This document shows, one piece after another, positions 43,423 to 56,276 of a stretch of 64,000 nt of DNA. The stretch is taken from assembly GCF_963677035.1 (NCBI RefSeq), contig NZ_OY781472.1:124001-188000 (forward strand), read 5' to 3'. Under the pieces are notes generated by a model that saw only the letters and a program-made list of their open reading frames with translations, searched no databases and was not told where the DNA came from. The position numbers and the translations under genes were made by a program. The DNA is from an uncultured Hyphomonas sp. (GTDB lineage Bacteria; Pseudomonadota; Alphaproteobacteria; Caulobacterales; Hyphomonadaceae). The stretch's first letter is position 1, and every line of letters begins with the position of its first letter.

Positions 43423-44646
43423 GTGAAGGACTCCCTCGGCTTGTTTCATGACATCCTTATCGGCATCATCACGCTTGGAATTCTCGGCCTGCTGATCTGG
43501 CCGCGCGTGCGCGATCTCCGTTCCTGGCGGGCAACAGTGACGCCGCTCGCCTCGATCATCGGCAGCGGTTTCCTCGTCCTGGGGCCGATCCTGTCGCATT
43601 CCTATGGCAAATATGCGCCTGCGGTCATGGGCCTCCTGTGCCTGGCAGCCTATGCGTTCGGCGCCGGGATCCGGTTCAACATTGCCAGCATGGCGCGCGA
43701 TCCCGATCGCTCCGCCGCAGAGCGTCGGACGGAATATATCGCGTCCTGGGCGCTCGCCTTCGCCTACTGCATTTCAGTCGCCTACTACCTGAACCTGTTC
43801 GGCGCCTTTGCCGTGAAGATGACGCCGTTCAACTCCGCCGCTGCGGCAAAGGCGGTGACCAGCGCAACGCTGATCCTGATCCTCGCCGTCGGCTGGCTGC
43901 GCGGCTTTGAAGCCATGGAGCGGATGGAACAGATCTCAGTCAGCCTGAAGCTCGCTATCATTGGCGGACTGCTGGCCGGGCTCAGCGTCTATTTCGTTCA
44001 TCAGGCCAGCGATGATGCCCTGGTCTTCGCGCCGGCATCGGAGACGGGCTGGTCCGGTATCGCCCTCGCCTTTGGCCTGATCATCACCGTGCAGGGCTTT
44101 GAAACATCCCGCTATCTGGGCGACGAATACAAGCCTGCCATGCGGATCCGCTCGATGCTCTACGCCCAGTGGCTCTCGGCCGCGATCTACATGGCCTATG
44201 TCCTGTTGCTGACCTATGCCTTCAATGCCGAAACCGTGCCGCTGACGGAAACCGCGATTGTCGACATGATGAAAATCGTCTCGGCCTTGTTGCCCGCGCT
44301 GCTGATCGTGGCGGCTCTGGCCGCACAATTCAGCGCCGCGATCGCTGACACGAGCGGGGCCGGCGGCCTTGTGGAGGAACTCTCCGGCCGGCGCGTCCGC
44401 CCGCGTGTGGCTTATCTGATGCTCGTGATCATCGGTCTTTGCCTGACCTGGTTCTCGCACATTTTCGAAATCATCAGCCTCGCCTCAAAAGCCTTCGCCC
44501 TCTATTACGCTCTGCAATGTGCGATCGCCTCGCTCGCGGCGTTCCGCGAAGCAAAAAGCCCTGTGCGCGGCCTGGCCTATGCCGCCTTCAGCCTCCTCGC
44601 GGTGGCCGTCCTGATCTTCGGCCAGTCCGTTGAGGGCGCAGGCTAA
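43423..44646 (+). CDS. APC-like polytopic membrane protein
   Basis: 407 residues, GTG start at 43423 with AGGA just upstream; no early in-frame ATG. About 11 hydrophobic helices. TPLASIIGSGFLVLGPIL resembles the helix 1 glycine break of APC-type transporters, and IITVQGFETSRYLGDEYKPAMR resembles helix 6. The level of similarity is low, so the substrate and even transport role are uncertain. It precedes the sirtuin gene by 66 bp on the same strand. Confidence 0.65.
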   Translation: MKDSLGLFHDILIGIITLGILGLLIWPRVRDLRSWRATVTPLASIIGSGFLVLGPILSHSYGKYAPAVMGLLCLAAYAFGAGIRFNIASMARDPDRSAAERRTEYIASWALAFAYCISVAYYLNLFGAFAVKMTPFNSAAAAKAVTSATLILILAVGWLRGFEAMERMEQISVSLKLAIIGGLLAGLSVYFVHQASDDALVFAPASETGWSGIALAFGLIITVQGFETSRYLGDEYKPAMRIRSMLYAQWLSAAIYMAYVLLLTYAFNAETVPLTETAIVDMMKIVSALLPALLIVAALAAQFSAAIADTSGAGGLVEELSGRRVRPRVAYLMLVIIGLCLTWFSHIFEIISLASKAFALYYALQCAIASLAAFREAKSPVRGLAYAAFSLLAVAVLIFGQSVEGAG

Positions 44647-44712
44647 AGCCCTTCATCATCTGAATGCCACTTGCACGTGGCAGACGCGGACAAATTGTGT
44701 AGCATTAGGAAC

Positions 44713-45462
44713 ATGACCGACGCACCCGTAGAACTTGCCAGCCTGATTTCGCAATGCCGCCGCGCCGTGGTTTTCACCGGCGCAGGCATCTCGACCGAGA
44801 GCGGCATTCCCGATTTCCGCAGCCCCGGCGGCGTGTGGAGCAAGATGAAGCCGATCTATTTCCAGGATTTCGTCAGTTCCCGCGAACAGCGGACCGAAGC
44901 CTGGAACCGGGTATTCAACAATCCCGCCGGCTGGACCGGGGCCCAGCCGAATGATGGGCACCACGCCGTGGCCGACCTTGTGAAAATGGGCAAGGTTTCC
45001 AGCATCATCACCCAGAATGTCGACAATCTCCACCAGGCCTCCGGCGTGGCGGACAACCGGGTGATCGAGGTGCACGGCAATGCCAGCTATGCCCGCTGCC
45101 TGCAGTGCGGCAAGCGCTACGAACTGGAAGACCTGAAGCCCCGCTGGGAAGCCGGCGAGGACATCACCTGCGTCTTCTGCACAGGACTTGTGAAGACGGC
45201 TGTCATCTCGTTCGGCCAGGCCATGCCTGAAGACGAAATGAACCGCGCCATGGAAGAGGCCGCCCTCAGCGACCTGTTCATCGTGCTGGGCTCATCGCTG
45301 GTCGTCTACCCGGCCGCCGAACTGCCGGTGATCGCCAAGCGGACGGGCGCGACCGTGGTAATCGTCAATCGCGAAGAGACCGACCACGACTCCTACGCCG
45401 ACCTTGTTCTGCACACGGAGATCGGCCCGCTCATGAAGCAGACGGTCGCGCGGGTTTATTGA
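44713..45462 (+). CDS. cobB: NAD-dependent protein deacylase (sirtuin, CobB-like)
   Basis: 249 residues from ATG 44713 with TAGGA upstream. FTGAGISTESGIPDFRS, the catalytic ITQNVDNLHQASG with EVHGN (His about 120), and LGSSLVVYPA are the sirtuin motifs. Four zinc-ligand cysteines appear as CLQC and CVFC, 27 residues apart. It removes acyl groups from lysines using NAD. An in-frame GTG/ATG at 44671 is not needed. The neighbouring terminator separates it from parC. Confidence 0.94.
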   Translation: MTDAPVELASLISQCRRAVVFTGAGISTESGIPDFRSPGGVWSKMKPIYFQDFVSSREQRTEAWNRVFNNPAGWTGAQPNDGHHAVADLVKMGKVSSIITQNVDNLHQASGVADNRVIEVHGNASYARCLQCGKRYELEDLKPRWEAGEDITCVFCTGLVKTAVISFGQAMPEDEMNRAMEEAALSDLFIVLGSSLVVYPAAELPVIAKRTGATVVIVNREETDHDSYADLVLHTEIGPLMKQTVARVY

Positions 45463-45470
45463 CCGGAATG

Positions 45471-45497
45471 AAAAACGCCCGGCTGTCTGGCCGGGCG
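45471..45497 (-). terminator. Rho-independent terminator of parC
   Basis: CGCCCGGC-N6-GCCGGGCG is a perfect 8-bp stem in the 42-bp gap between convergent stop codons. On the minus strand it is followed by five T. On the plus strand CTCTT follows, so it may also stop the sirtuin transcript. Confidence 0.8.
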
Positions 45498-45504
45498 CTC
45501 TTGA

Positions 45505-47739
45505 TCAGCCTGTAAACGTCCCGCTTCTCGGGAAGCCTTTCGGGACGACCTTGCCCGCCTGCGCGCGCTGGCCTTTCCAGTCTTTCCATTCCGGGAAGGC
45601 GCGGTGGCGGCCGCCAGTCATGACGATCAGGCCGTCGCGCTTGTCGAAGGTGATCAGGTCTTTCAGCTCTGCCTTGCCGCTGTAAGACTGAACCTTGTTG
45701 CCCTTGCCGCGCGCCATTTCCGGCAGATCGGACAACGGGAAGATCAGCATCTTCTTGTTGGTGCCGACGACAGCAATCATGTCGCCCTCGACGACGGGGC
45801 AGCAAACGAGATGGCCCTTGCCGGTGTTCACGGCGGCTTTGCCGGCCTTGCGATTGGACTCCAGCTCTTTCTCGTCGACCACGAAGCCATATCCGGTGGA
45901 GGACGCCATCACGCGTTTGCGCTCAGGCTCGAACCGGAACATGGCGATGATATCGACACTGTCTTCCAGGTCGATGGTCAGGCGGATCGGTTCCCCATGG
46001 CCCCGCCCGCCGGGCAGCCTGTCGGCCGCCATGGTAAAGGACCGTCCATCTGAGGACATGAGGATAAGCTTGTCCGTGCTCATCACTTCCTCGACGAGGT
46101 AAAGCTCGTCTCCGTCCTTGAACTTCACGGAGCTGGTATCGAGGCCGTGGCCCTTCATGCCGCGGATCCAGCCCTGTTGCGACAGGACAACCGTGATCGG
46201 TTCTTTCGGTTTGGAGGCTTCGAGGGCCGCGGCGAGGTCCACTTCCTTGACGTCGGAGAACGTGGCGCGGCGGCGGCCCAGCTCCGAGTCCGGATCAAAG
46301 GCGTCACGTGCCGCTTTCAGTTCTTTCGACACTTTCGTCCACTGGCGGCGTGTCGACCCCAGCAGCAGGACCAGCTGTTCGCGCTCCTCGGTCAGCTTCT
46401 TGTGCTCACCGCGGATTTCCATTTCTTCGAGCTTGCGCAGAGCGCGCAGGCGGAGATTGAGGATGGCTTCAGCCTGCACATCCGTCAGACTGAACGTCTC
46501 CATCAGGACCGGTTTCGGCTCATCCTCGGTCCGGATGATGCGGATCACCTCGTCGATATTGAGGAAGGCCTTGAGGTAGCCGTCGAGCAGGTGGAGGCGC
46601 TTCTCGATCTTGTCGAGGCGATGCTGCGCCCGGCGCACGACGACCTCGCGGCGGTGCTCCAGATAGGCCTGCAGCACATCCTTCAGGCCCATGACCTGAG
46701 GCGCGCCCTTGTGCAGCACGTTCATGTTGAGGCTGAAGCGCGTTTCAAGATCGCAGACCTTGAACAGGCTTTCCATCAGCACATCCGGTTCGATCGTCTT
46801 GGACCGTGGCACGAGGACCAGGCGGACATCCTCAGCGGACTCGTCGCGCACATCGTCCAGCAGCGGAACCTTCTTGGCTTCGATCAGCTCGCCCAGCTTC
46901 TCCAGCAGACGCGATTTCTGCACCTGATAGGGAATTTCGGTGACGACGATCTGGTAGGTGCCCCGGCCGGTGTCTTCCGTTTCCCAGCGCGCCCGCATGC
47001 GGAAACTGCCGCGGCCGGTCTCATAGGCGTCGAGCATCGACTCATAGGGTTCGACAATGATGCCGCCCGTCGGGAAGTCCGGCCCTTTCACGAAGTCCAT
47101 GAGTTCGGCGGTGGTCGCCTTCGGCTTCTCGATCAGCAGCCGCGCCGCATCGATCACTTCGGCCGCATTGTGCGGCGGGATAGAGGTCGCCATGCCGACG
47201 GCAATGCCGCTCGCGCCATTGGCCAGCAGGTTCGGGAAACCCGCCGGAAGGACGACCGGCTCTTCATCGTTTTCGGCATAGTTGGCACGGAAGTCGACCG
47301 CGTCTTCGCTCAGCCCATCCAGCAGCAATTCTGCCGCAATGGTCATCCGCGCTTCGGTGTAACGATAGGCAGCTGCGCTGTCGCCATCGATGTTGCCGAA
47401 ATTCCCCTGGCCATCGACCAGCGGGTAGCGGACCGTAAAATCCTGCGCGAGACGCACCAGCGTGTCATAGATCGAGCTGTCGCCGTGCGGGTGGAAGTTA
47501 CCCATCACGTCGCCAACGATCTTCGCGCATTTGCGGAAGCCGCCTTCCGGGTCCAGCCGCAGCACACGCATGCCGTAAAGGATGCGCCGCTGCACAGGCT
47601 TCAGCCCGTCGCGGACATCCGGCAGGGCCCGGGCCGTGATCGTCGAGAGCGCATAGGCGAGATAGCGCTTCGAGAGCGCCTCGCTCATGGGTTCATTGAT
47701 GATCCGGTCTTCCGGCTCGCCATCCTTGAGGTCGGACAT
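45505..47739 (-). CDS. parC: DNA topoisomerase IV subunit A
   Basis: 744 residues. The catalytic tyrosine is Tyr127 in RYTEARM. The breakage-reunion domain starts at [36 protein letters not shown] places Ser88 and Asp92 at the two quinolone-contact positions. The C-terminal beta-propeller lacks the GyrA box and ends in [12 protein letters not shown], as in alphaproteobacterial ParC. It decatenates daughter chromosomes with ParE, which is not in the window. It is the last gene of a minus-strand unit with its own terminator. Confidence 0.95.
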   Translation of the reverse strand: MSDLKDGEPEDRIINEPMSEALSKRYLAYALSTITARALPDVRDGLKPVQRRILYGMRVLRLDPEGGFRKCAKIVGDVMGNFHPHGDSSIYDTLVRLAQDFTVRYPLVDGQGNFGNIDGDSAAAYRYTEARMTIAAELLLDGLSEDAVDFRANYAENDEEPVVLPAGFPNLLANGASGIAVGMATSIPPHNAAEVIDAARLLIEKPKATTAELMDFVKGPDFPTGGIIVEPYESMLDAYETGRGSFRMRARWETEDTGRGTYQIVVTEIPYQVQKSRLLEKLGELIEAKKVPLLDDVRDESAEDVRLVLVPRSKTIEPDVLMESLFKVCDLETRFSLNMNVLHKGAPQVMGLKDVLQAYLEHRREVVVRRAQHRLDKIEKRLHLLDGYLKAFLNIDEVIRIIRTEDEPKPVLMETFSLTDVQAEAILNLRLRALRKLEEMEIRGEHKKLTEEREQLVLLLGSTRRQWTKVSKELKAARDAFDPDSELGRRRATFSDVKEVDLAAALEASKPKEPITVVLSQQGWIRGMKGHGLDTSSVKFKDGDELYLVEEVMSTDKLILMSSDGRSFTMAADRLPGGRGHGEPIRLTIDLEDSVDIIAMFRFEPERKRVMASSTGYGFVVDEKELESNRKAGKAAVNTGKGHLVCCPVVEGDMIAVVGTNKKMLIFPLSDLPEMARGKGNKVQSYSGKAELKDLITFDKRDGLIVMTGGRHRAFPEWKDWKGQRAQAGKVVPKGFPRSGTFTG

Positions 47740-47869
47740 TCTGGCCCCTTCTCGGTTCGTGCCACATTCTGGTGCAGGTCCGCGGGCAGAATCGTCTGCG
47801 AGTCGCGAACAGTCGTAAGTTAACAGAAATAGCCCTTTGGTTAAGGAACCCTATAGGTACTGACTGCAG

Positions 47870-48553
47870 ATGCCTCACTTACGCGCCTGGCTTGTCCTTC
47901 TGACCGTACCCGCGCTGTGCGTGGCGCTGTTCCTGATGTCGGCGCCGCCCCGGCATAATCCCTTCGCGCCCGTGGACCTGAGCGACCGAGTTGGCCTCGG
48001 CACCGGGAGCCAGCTGGCCCGTGCGGCGAAGCATCCGGAAGTCTGCTTCCCGGCGCTGGACAGGGCCGGCGTGCTCTATACCCGCCTCGACGATGCGCCA
48101 AAGGGAGAAAAGTGCGGCCTTTACAATGCTCTGACCCTGGACCGGACGCTGACGCCCTATTCCGCCACGCTGCGCATGACCTGCGGCGAGGCAGCGGCGC
48201 TTTATGTGTGGGAACGCCATGTCGCCCGCCCGGCGGCTGTGGATATCCTCGGCTCCCCCCTCGCGCGGATCGAGACCTATGGCAGCTTTTCCTGCCGGAA
48301 TATCGCCGGATCCGGGCGCCTGTCGGAACATGCCCACGGCAATGCCGTCGATATTTCGGGTTTCCGGCTGAAAGACGGGCGGCTGATCGACGTAAAGACT
48401 TTCTGGGGAAAAGGCGGGAAGGAAGCGAAATTCCTGAAAAAGGTCCATTCCGGCGCGTGCGACCTGTTCTCGGTGACGCTGGGGCCGGACTACAACGCGG
48501 CGCACCGGGACCATTTCCACATGGATATGGGCCCCGGTAACACCTGTCATTAG
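47870..48553 (+). CDS. Extensin-like family exported protein
   Basis: 227 residues with a hydrophobic N terminus (LVLLTVPALCVALFLM) that is a signal or anchor. The conserved C-terminal core has RMTCGEAAALYVWERHVA, RNIAGSGRLSEHAHGNAVDISGF and HRDHFHMDMGPG; the SEHAHGNAVD and HRDHFHMD motifs, with His and Asp ligands, resemble a DD-peptidase M15-type zinc site. The family (extensin-like C-terminus) is common in alphaproteobacteria and is probably peptidoglycan-directed. Divergent from parC. Confidence 0.87.
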   Translation: MPHLRAWLVLLTVPALCVALFLMSAPPRHNPFAPVDLSDRVGLGTGSQLARAAKHPEVCFPALDRAGVLYTRLDDAPKGEKCGLYNALTLDRTLTPYSATLRMTCGEAAALYVWERHVARPAAVDILGSPLARIETYGSFSCRNIAGSGRLSEHAHGNAVDISGFRLKDGRLIDVKTFWGKGGKEAKFLKKVHSGACDLFSVTLGPDYNAAHRDHFHMDMGPGNTCH

Positions 48554-48729
48554 ATCCCTTCGGGCGTGTCTGGCGCAAACATGCTGGCAAGCGTCATCGA
48601 ATTTCCCGGTATCAGCCTCTCGGAGGCAAGCCCCACCTCCCCCAACGTCACAAATGACGGCGCTGTCTGAACCGACTATGGATGCGTCAGGCTCGCATTT
48701 GACGCGCGAAACATCCCGGGAGGAAGCAC

Positions 48730-49341
48730 ATGAAACTCATCACATCCGTCGGCCCCAATCCGCACGTTGTCCGCATGTTCATGGCCGAGCGCGGGATTGA
48801 TATTCCGACCGAGGAAATCGACATCCGCGCCGGGGAAAACCGCGAGGCCCCCTTTCTCAAAACCAATCCGGCCGGCCAGTCGCCCTGCCTGGTCCTGGAT
48901 GACGGGTCAGTTGTCACCGAAATCACCGCAATCTGCGAATATCTGGACGAAACATTCCCGGGCGAGAAACTGATGGGCGACACGCCCGAAGCGCGCGCCC
49001 AGAACCGCCGCTGGACCCGCTGGGTGGACCTCAATATCGTTGAGCCGCTGACCAACGGATTCCGCTATTCCGAAGGCCTGCCTATGTTCAAGGACCGCAT
49101 GCGCTGCCTTCCGGAAGCTGCGGACGGCCTGAAAGCCTGCGCGCAGGACAAGATCAAATTCCTCGATGGCCGGTTGGCCGACCAGCCTTATATCGCCGGC
49201 GACAAATTCAGCCTCGCGGACGTGTTGCTCTTCTGCTTCCAGGCATTTGGCAACACGGTGGGCCAGCCACTCAACCCGGAATTCAGGAACTATGCGGCCT
49301 GGTTCGCGAAAGTCGGTGAGCGCCCGAGCGCCAAGGCCTGA
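48730..49341 (+). CDS. Glutathione S-transferase family protein
   Basis: 203 residues. The N-terminal thioredoxin-like domain runs to about 80 (HVVRMFMAERGIDI, FLKTNPAGQSPCLVLDDGSVVTEITAICEYLDE, where VxTE-like and cis-Pro contacts bind glutathione). The C-terminal helical domain includes YIAGDKFSLADVLLFCFQAF, with the N-capping Ser/Asp. GGAGGAAG precedes the start. Its role may be detoxification or stress response; the substrate is unknown. Confidence 0.88.
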   Translation: MKLITSVGPNPHVVRMFMAERGIDIPTEEIDIRAGENREAPFLKTNPAGQSPCLVLDDGSVVTEITAICEYLDETFPGEKLMGDTPEARAQNRRWTRWVDLNIVEPLTNGFRYSEGLPMFKDRMRCLPEAADGLKACAQDKIKFLDGRLADQPYIAGDKFSLADVLLFCFQAFGNTVGQPLNPEFRNYAAWFAKVGERPSAKA

Positions 49342-49344
49342 CCG

Positions 49345-50070
49345 TCAGCCCACCAACCGCCTTAACAGCCGATCACGTTCCGGCGGCATGGCCCGGTTCA
49401 TCGCGTGGAACACCCGCGTCTCCAGGAAATATCCTGTCAGCTTCAGCCCGTCGGCGACATCCTCGCCGCCGACCGGTGCTGAAGACGAAATGAGAAAAGA
49501 CGGCAGCCGGAGCAATCGCGAGACATAGTCTTCCGCCTCCGATCCACGTACGGCCCGCCCGGTTCGCGGGGAGACGTGGGTCAGTCCGTCATTCGCGCCA
49601 CTGATCGCGCACTCGTCCAGATCAAGGCCAAAGCCCAGCCCGGACAGCAAGCCAAGTTCCCAGCGCACATAAAGCGCTGGCCAGATCTCGCGAGCCTCAA
49701 TCTGGTCGAGCAGCAGTTCCGTCGCCTCGAACATGGCCGAACCTGCAACGTCGCCTTCGTCCAGCGACATTCTGAGGATGGCGGTAATGGCCGATACTGC
49801 CGCCAGCGCCCGGGCATCATCCAGCACGCGCGACGTTCGCTCCTTCGTGGCTTCGGCGACCTCAAACCGGCCGAGCTGATCTTCCAGCCGCCCGGTCCAG
49901 GAGAGCGATACGGAATTTCCCGCTTCGTATTGCGCGCGGCGCCGACGGGAATTGCCGCCATAGACGAGGCCGGACCGGCGCCCCCGGCTCCGCGTCAGAA
50001 CATCCAGAATGAGGCCGCCTTCACCAAAGCGGCGCCCTCCAAGGATAATTCCGTCATCGGACCAGTTCAT
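49345..50070 (-). CDS. recO: DNA repair protein RecO
   Basis: 241 residues. An N-terminal OB-fold (GIILGGRRFGEGGLILDVLTRSRG, HGGLVYGG-like core) is followed by a helical domain with ELGLLSGLGFGLDLDECA and THVSPRTGRAV. RecO loads RecA in the RecFOR pathway of gap repair. It follows era by 6 bp on the minus strand and closes the housekeeping run; its gene is 4 bp from the convergent GST. Confidence 0.94.
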   Translation of the reverse strand: MNWSDDGIILGGRRFGEGGLILDVLTRSRGRRSGLVYGGNSRRRRAQYEAGNSVSLSWTGRLEDQLGRFEVAEATKERTSRVLDDARALAAVSAITAILRMSLDEGDVAGSAMFEATELLLDQIEAREIWPALYVRWELGLLSGLGFGLDLDECAISGANDGLTHVSPRTGRAVRGSEAEDYVSRLLRLPSFLISSSAPVGGEDVADGLKLTGYFLETRVFHAMNRAMPPERDRLLRRLVG

Positions 50071-50076
50071 CTCGCC

Positions 50077-51024
50077 TCAGACATCAAACTCCAGGCCAAG
50101 CCCCTGATAGCTTTCCCGGCGCTCCTGCCAGCGTTCGTCCACCTTCACAAAGAGAAACAAGTGCACCTTGCGGCCCAGCATGTCGGAGAGTTCCTCACGC
50201 GCCATGCGGCCGATATCCTTGATCGTCTGGCCGCCCTTGCCCAGCACCATGGATTTATGGTTCTCGCGGCCAACAACGATGACCTGCTGAACCCGGACAG
50301 ATCCATCCTTGCGCTCTTCCCAGCTCTCGGTCTCGACCATCAGCTGATAGGGCAGTTCCTGGTGAAGGCGCAGCATCAGCTTCTCGCGCGTTACCTCCGC
50401 CGCCAGCAGGCGCATGGGCAGGTCCGCCACCTGGTCCGGCGGGTAAAGCGCCGGGCCTTCCGGCATGCGGGACGCAATCGCCTCTTCCAGCTTCTCGACC
50501 CCGTCGCCATTCTCGGCCGAGATCATGTGAACCTCTTCATAGGCCCCTGTCTCGTTCAGTTCGGCAATGATCGGCAGGACCTGATCGTGCGGGAAAAGGT
50601 CGATCTTGTTGAGCGCAAGAATGGCTTTCCGCCCGCTCGTTTTCAGTTGTTCGACGACCCGGCGGTCGTCCTCGATCGAGTGTTTCTGCGCTGCAGTTTC
50701 CTTGCCTACCTTGTCCGCCACCCAGGAGGCCGCATCGACAAGGTGCACAATCGCATCGGCGTCGTCTGCGCCGCTCCAGGCGGCTTTCACCATGGCCCGG
50801 TCCAGCCGGCGCTTGGCCGCGAAGATACCGGGCGTGTCGACCAGCACGATTTGCGTGTGATCGGTCTGCGCTACGCCGCGCACGGGAAAGCGCGTCGTTT
50901 GCACCTTGTGCGTAACGATGGCCACTTTGGCGCCGACCAACAGATTGGTCAGCGTCGATTTGCCGGCATTCGGTGCGCCAATAATGGCGCAGAAGCCTGC
51001 ATGGGTTATGTCTGTGTCGCTCAT
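50077..51024 (-). CDS. era: GTPase Era, ribosome assembly factor
   Basis: 315 residues. G1 is GAPNAGKST, G3 is VDTPGIF and G4 is LNKIDLF, followed by a C-terminal KH domain with GKGGQTIKDIGRMAREEL. Era binds the 3' end of 16S rRNA during small-subunit maturation. It lies 2 bp after rnc, the standard pairing of RNase III and Era. Confidence 0.96.
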   Translation of the reverse strand: MSDTDITHAGFCAIIGAPNAGKSTLTNLLVGAKVAIVTHKVQTTRFPVRGVAQTDHTQIVLVDTPGIFAAKRRLDRAMVKAAWSGADDADAIVHLVDAASWVADKVGKETAAQKHSIEDDRRVVEQLKTSGRKAILALNKIDLFPHDQVLPIIAELNETGAYEEVHMISAENGDGVEKLEEAIASRMPEGPALYPPDQVADLPMRLLAAEVTREKLMLRLHQELPYQLMVETESWEERKDGSVRVQQVIVVGRENHKSMVLGKGGQTIKDIGRMAREELSDMLGRKVHLFLFVKVDERWQERRESYQGLGLEFDV

Positions 51025-51026
51025 AT

Positions 51027-51776
51027 TTATCCTGCCAGCGATTGGAGCAGCAGGGCAGCAGCGCTGCGCTCGGCTTCGCGTTTGGAAGCTCCAGTCGCCA
51101 CGGCACTGCCGCGTCCTTCGACCTTCGCTTCGATTTCGTAAACGGGTTCATGGTCCGGTCCAGACCGGCTCAATACATCATAGTCAGGTAACGGAAGGCC
51201 ATGTCCCTGTGCCCATTCCTGCAACAGGGTCTTCGGGTCCTTGGTCTCCGCCGGGGTCGACGCAAACTGCGGGGCCCAGGCTTTCTCGATAAATTTGCGC
51301 GCAGGCGAAAGGCCGCCATCCTTGAAGATCGCGCCGATGATCGCCTCACAGGCATCACCCAACGTGGATTCCCGCGCTCGCCCGCCAGCAGCCTCCTCGC
51401 CATCGGACAGAAGAATGAATTCCTGCAGGTTCAGGTTACGCACGGCATCGGCGCAGGCGCCTTTCTTGACGAGGCGGTTGAGACGCGGGGCCAGTTCGCC
51501 CTCGCTCTCCATCTTGCGGCGTTCCATCAGGCGTTCTGCGATGACGAGGTTCAGCACGCGGTCCCCGAGGAATTCCAGACGCTGATTGGACTCTCGCACC
51601 GGATCGCCGCCCCCGACCGCGCTCGGATGGGTCAACGCCCGAACCAGCATTTTCGCGTCCTTGAACTTGTAGCCAAGCACCTCCTGCGCCGCCTTCTGGC
51701 GATCCTCGGAGAGAACCGGCGCACCGGCCTTCCCCTTGCCGCGCAAGCGGGTCCGCTTCGGACGGGCGGGCTTCAT
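51027..51776 (-). CDS. rnc: Ribonuclease III
   Basis: 249 residues. The catalytic region has [13 protein letters not shown] and [15 protein letters not shown] with the metal-binding Glu/Asp; the C-terminal dsRNA-binding domain ends in [22 protein letters not shown]. An N-terminal basic extension of about 25 residues is present. It cuts rRNA precursors. It overlaps acpS by 4 bp. The lepB gene usual between acpS and rnc in this group is absent. Confidence 0.96.
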   Translation of the reverse strand: MKPARPKRTRLRGKGKAGAPVLSEDRQKAAQEVLGYKFKDAKMLVRALTHPSAVGGGDPVRESNQRLEFLGDRVLNLVIAERLMERRKMESEGELAPRLNRLVKKGACADAVRNLNLQEFILLSDGEEAAGGRARESTLGDACEAIIGAIFKDGGLSPARKFIEKAWAPQFASTPAETKDPKTLLQEWAQGHGLPLPDYDVLSRSGPDHEPVYEIEAKVEGRGSAVATGASKREAERSAAALLLQSLAG

Positions 51777-52183
51777 TGGCCCGTCACCGGCAAAGCTTCG
51801 ATGATCACCTGAGCTTCGGCCCAGGGGTGGTCATCGGTGATTGTCAGATGGATGACGGCCTCGTGCCCTTCCGGCATTAAAGCCTCCAGGCGTTTGGCTG
51901 CCCCGCCGGTCAGCGCCAGCGTCGGCTTGCCACTCGGCAAATTCACGACGCCGAGATGTGTCCAGTGCACCCCGCGCCGCGGCACGCCTGTACCCAGCGC
52001 CTTGGCGCAGGCTTCCTTGGCGGCAAAGCGCTTTGCATAAGTCTCTGCCGTGCGGCGGCGGCGGCGCGCCAGCGCAATCTCCGTTTCGGTGAACACGCGT
52101 TTCTCGAACCGCTCACCAAAACGCTCAAGCGTCTGCTCGATGCGCTCGATATTGCAGAGATCGTTCCCGATACCGATAATCAT
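51773..52183 (-). CDS. acpS: Holo-[acyl-carrier-protein] synthase
   Basis: 136 residues. [14 protein letters not shown] carries the Mg-binding Asp, and [16 protein letters not shown] holds the second metal ligand Glu and the CoA-binding lysine. It attaches phosphopantetheine to acyl carrier protein. Both ends overlap its neighbours (pdxJ upstream, rnc downstream) by 4 bp, so the genes are translationally coupled. Confidence 0.95.
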   Translation of the reverse strand: MIIGIGNDLCNIERIEQTLERFGERFEKRVFTETEIALARRRRRTAETYAKRFAAKEACAKALGTGVPRRGVHWTHLGVVNLPSGKPTLALTGGAAKRLEALMPEGHEAVIHLTITDDHPWAEAQVIIEALPVTGQ

Positions 52184-52935
52184 CCGCTTGCCTTGCTCCT
52201 GGCCTCATCCATCAGGCGGCGCATCTCGCGGATGGCACTTTCCAAGCCGATGAAGATTGCTTCACCGATCAGGAAATGGCCGATGTTCAGTTCGGCAATT
52301 TCCGGAATGGCTGCAATCGGGCCGACATTCTCGAATGTGAGGCCATGGCCGGCATGCGGCTCAATCCCGCGCTTGCGGGCGTCGTCGGCGGCGGCCTGCA
52401 GGCGGGCGAGCTCCGGTGCGGCGGCTTCGGCGCCTCCCTGATTCCAGAGCTCTGCATAGCGTCCTGTATGTAGCTCCACGACCGGCGCGCCGAGCACTTC
52501 CGCAACGGCGATCTGAACCGGGTCCGGCTCGATGAACAGCGACACACGTGCCCCGGCATCGCGCAACTGGCGTACAATGGGGGAAATCTGGTTGTGCAGG
52601 CCGGCGACATCGAGGCCGCCCTCGGTCGTGCGTTCCTCGCGCTTTTCCGGCACAATGCAGGCCGCATGCGGACGGAAACCGCACGCGATCGCGGTCATTT
52701 CCTCGGTCGCCGCCATTTCCAGATTGATCGGCAGGCTGGAGGCAGCCCGAATGGCTTCAAGATCCCCGTCGCGGATGTGGCGGCGGTCTTCGCGAAGGTG
52801 GATCGTAATGCCGTCAGCTCCAGCCACCGCGGCAATCTCTGCGGCCCGCGCCGGATCGGGATGCGCGCCACCGCGGGCGTTCCTTATGGTCGCCACATGA
52901 TCGATGTTCACCCCAAGGCGCAGCCGCCCGCTCAT
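52180..52935 (-). CDS. pdxJ: Pyridoxine 5'-phosphate synthase
   Basis: 251 residues. [17 protein letters not shown] is the diagnostic N terminus; [12 protein letters not shown] and [12 protein letters not shown] are further conserved motifs in the TIM barrel. It joins 1-deoxyxylulose 5-phosphate with aminoacetone phosphate to make vitamin B6. It overlaps pyrE (1 bp) and acpS (4 bp). Confidence 0.97.
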   Translation of the reverse strand: MSGRLRLGVNIDHVATIRNARGGAHPDPARAAEIAAVAGADGITIHLREDRRHIRDGDLEAIRAASSLPINLEMAATEEMTAIACGFRPHAACIVPEKREERTTEGGLDVAGLHNQISPIVRQLRDAGARVSLFIEPDPVQIAVAEVLGAPVVELHTGRYAELWNQGGAEAAAPELARLQAAADDARKRGIEPHAGHGLTFENVGPIAAIPEIAELNIGHFLIGEAIFIGLESAIREMRRLMDEARSKASG

Positions 52936-53505
52936 CAGGCGAGCCCCCGCGAACCCGGCTTCACGGCTGGCATCAGGGCCAGTTCCGGCGGCAGGTCTTC
53001 GGCGTCATAGTCAGGGAAGTTGACCGATGCGAGCGAGATGAGTTCGCAGCCGACATCAGCGCGGCCGCCCGACCGGTCGATAATGCACGCGCCGCCAACC
53101 ACATCGCCCGGCAGCGCCTCAAGCGCCTCCACCGTTTCGCGGAATGACAGGCCGGTGGTCACAATATCCTCGGCGATCAGCACGCGTTCGCCCTCATTAA
53201 TTGCGAAGCCACGGCGGAACTGAAGTTGCCCATCCACACGCTCGGCAAAGATCGACCGGCAGCCAAGCTGGCGGGCCAGTTCGTAGCCCGGAATGATGCC
53301 ACCGACGGCCGGGCCGGCGACAACGTCGATCTTTCCGAATGTCTCGGTCAGCTTCTTCGCAAGCGCTGCGCAGAGCTTCTCGGACTTGTCCGGCTGGGAG
53401 AAAACCAATGCTTTCTGCAGGAACACCGGGCTGCGGCGCCCGGACGAGAGGATGAAATGCCCCTCCAGCAACGCACCTGCCTCGCGGAACACCGCGAGCA
53501 CTTCT

Positions 53506-53516
<11 letters not shown>
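52935..53516 (-). CDS. pyrE: Orotate phosphoribosyltransferase
   Basis: 193 residues from ATG 53516. The PRPP-binding loop is [29 protein letters not shown] and [15 protein letters not shown] are family motifs. It converts orotate and PRPP to OMP in pyrimidine synthesis. It overlaps the end of rsh by 11 bp. The upstream frame (53534) includes rsh sequence only. Confidence 0.95.
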
Positions 53517-55761
<2,245 letters not shown>

Positions 55762-55769
55762 CGAACCTC

Positions 55770-56120
55770 CTAGAGCCGGTCGTCGCGCCCGGATTCGAGC
55801 TCAGCCTGATAAGCCCGCATGACATCCTCTTCCGTCGCCGCCGGGGCAGCCTCGAGGGCCATACGGTCTGCTTCACGCTCGTTCTCTTCGCCCGGACGGA
55901 TGTCCTGCAGGCCGGAGATGAGGGCTTCCTTCACCACTTTCAGGTCAACAGACTGATCGGCGATTTCGCGCAGGGAGACGACCGGATCCTTGTCATTGTC
56001 GCGGTCCACGGTGATCGGCGAGCCTTCGCGGATCATGCGGGAACGGTGCGCGGCAAGCAGCACAAGATCAAAACGGTTCGGTATCTGCTCAATGCAGTCT
56101 TCGACGGTCACTCGGGCCAT
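55770..56120 (-). CDS. rpoZ: RNA polymerase omega subunit
   Basis: 116 residues from ATG 56120, with AAAGGAGA upstream. [28 protein letters not shown] is the omega signature in this lineage (MARVTVEDC start). The C-terminal part is acidic. It helps fold and assemble the beta' subunit and mediates ppGpp binding, fitting its place before rsh. The frame extension to 56234 has no homology. Confidence 0.95.
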   Translation of the reverse strand: MARVTVEDCIEQIPNRFDLVLLAAHRSRMIREGSPITVDRDNDKDPVVSLREIADQSVDLKVVKEALISGLQDIRPGEENEREADRMALEAAPAATEEDVMRAYQAELESGRDDRL

Positions 56121-56276
56121 GGATTCAGAGTCTCCTTTGAACCGCCCCTTATATGCAGCGCAGCAAGGGCGCGCAACCCGTCCCTTGCGCCGGATTGCAG
56201 CGGAAACTAAGCTGTAGGGTCTTACTTCGCCCAAAATACGCCCACGCCCGCCGGAGCGGGGATTTCGAGGCCCATA

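Noticed and set aside
46147..47823. A 558-residue plus-strand reading frame
   Set aside because: It is antisense to parC and has no motifs; parC is unmistakable.
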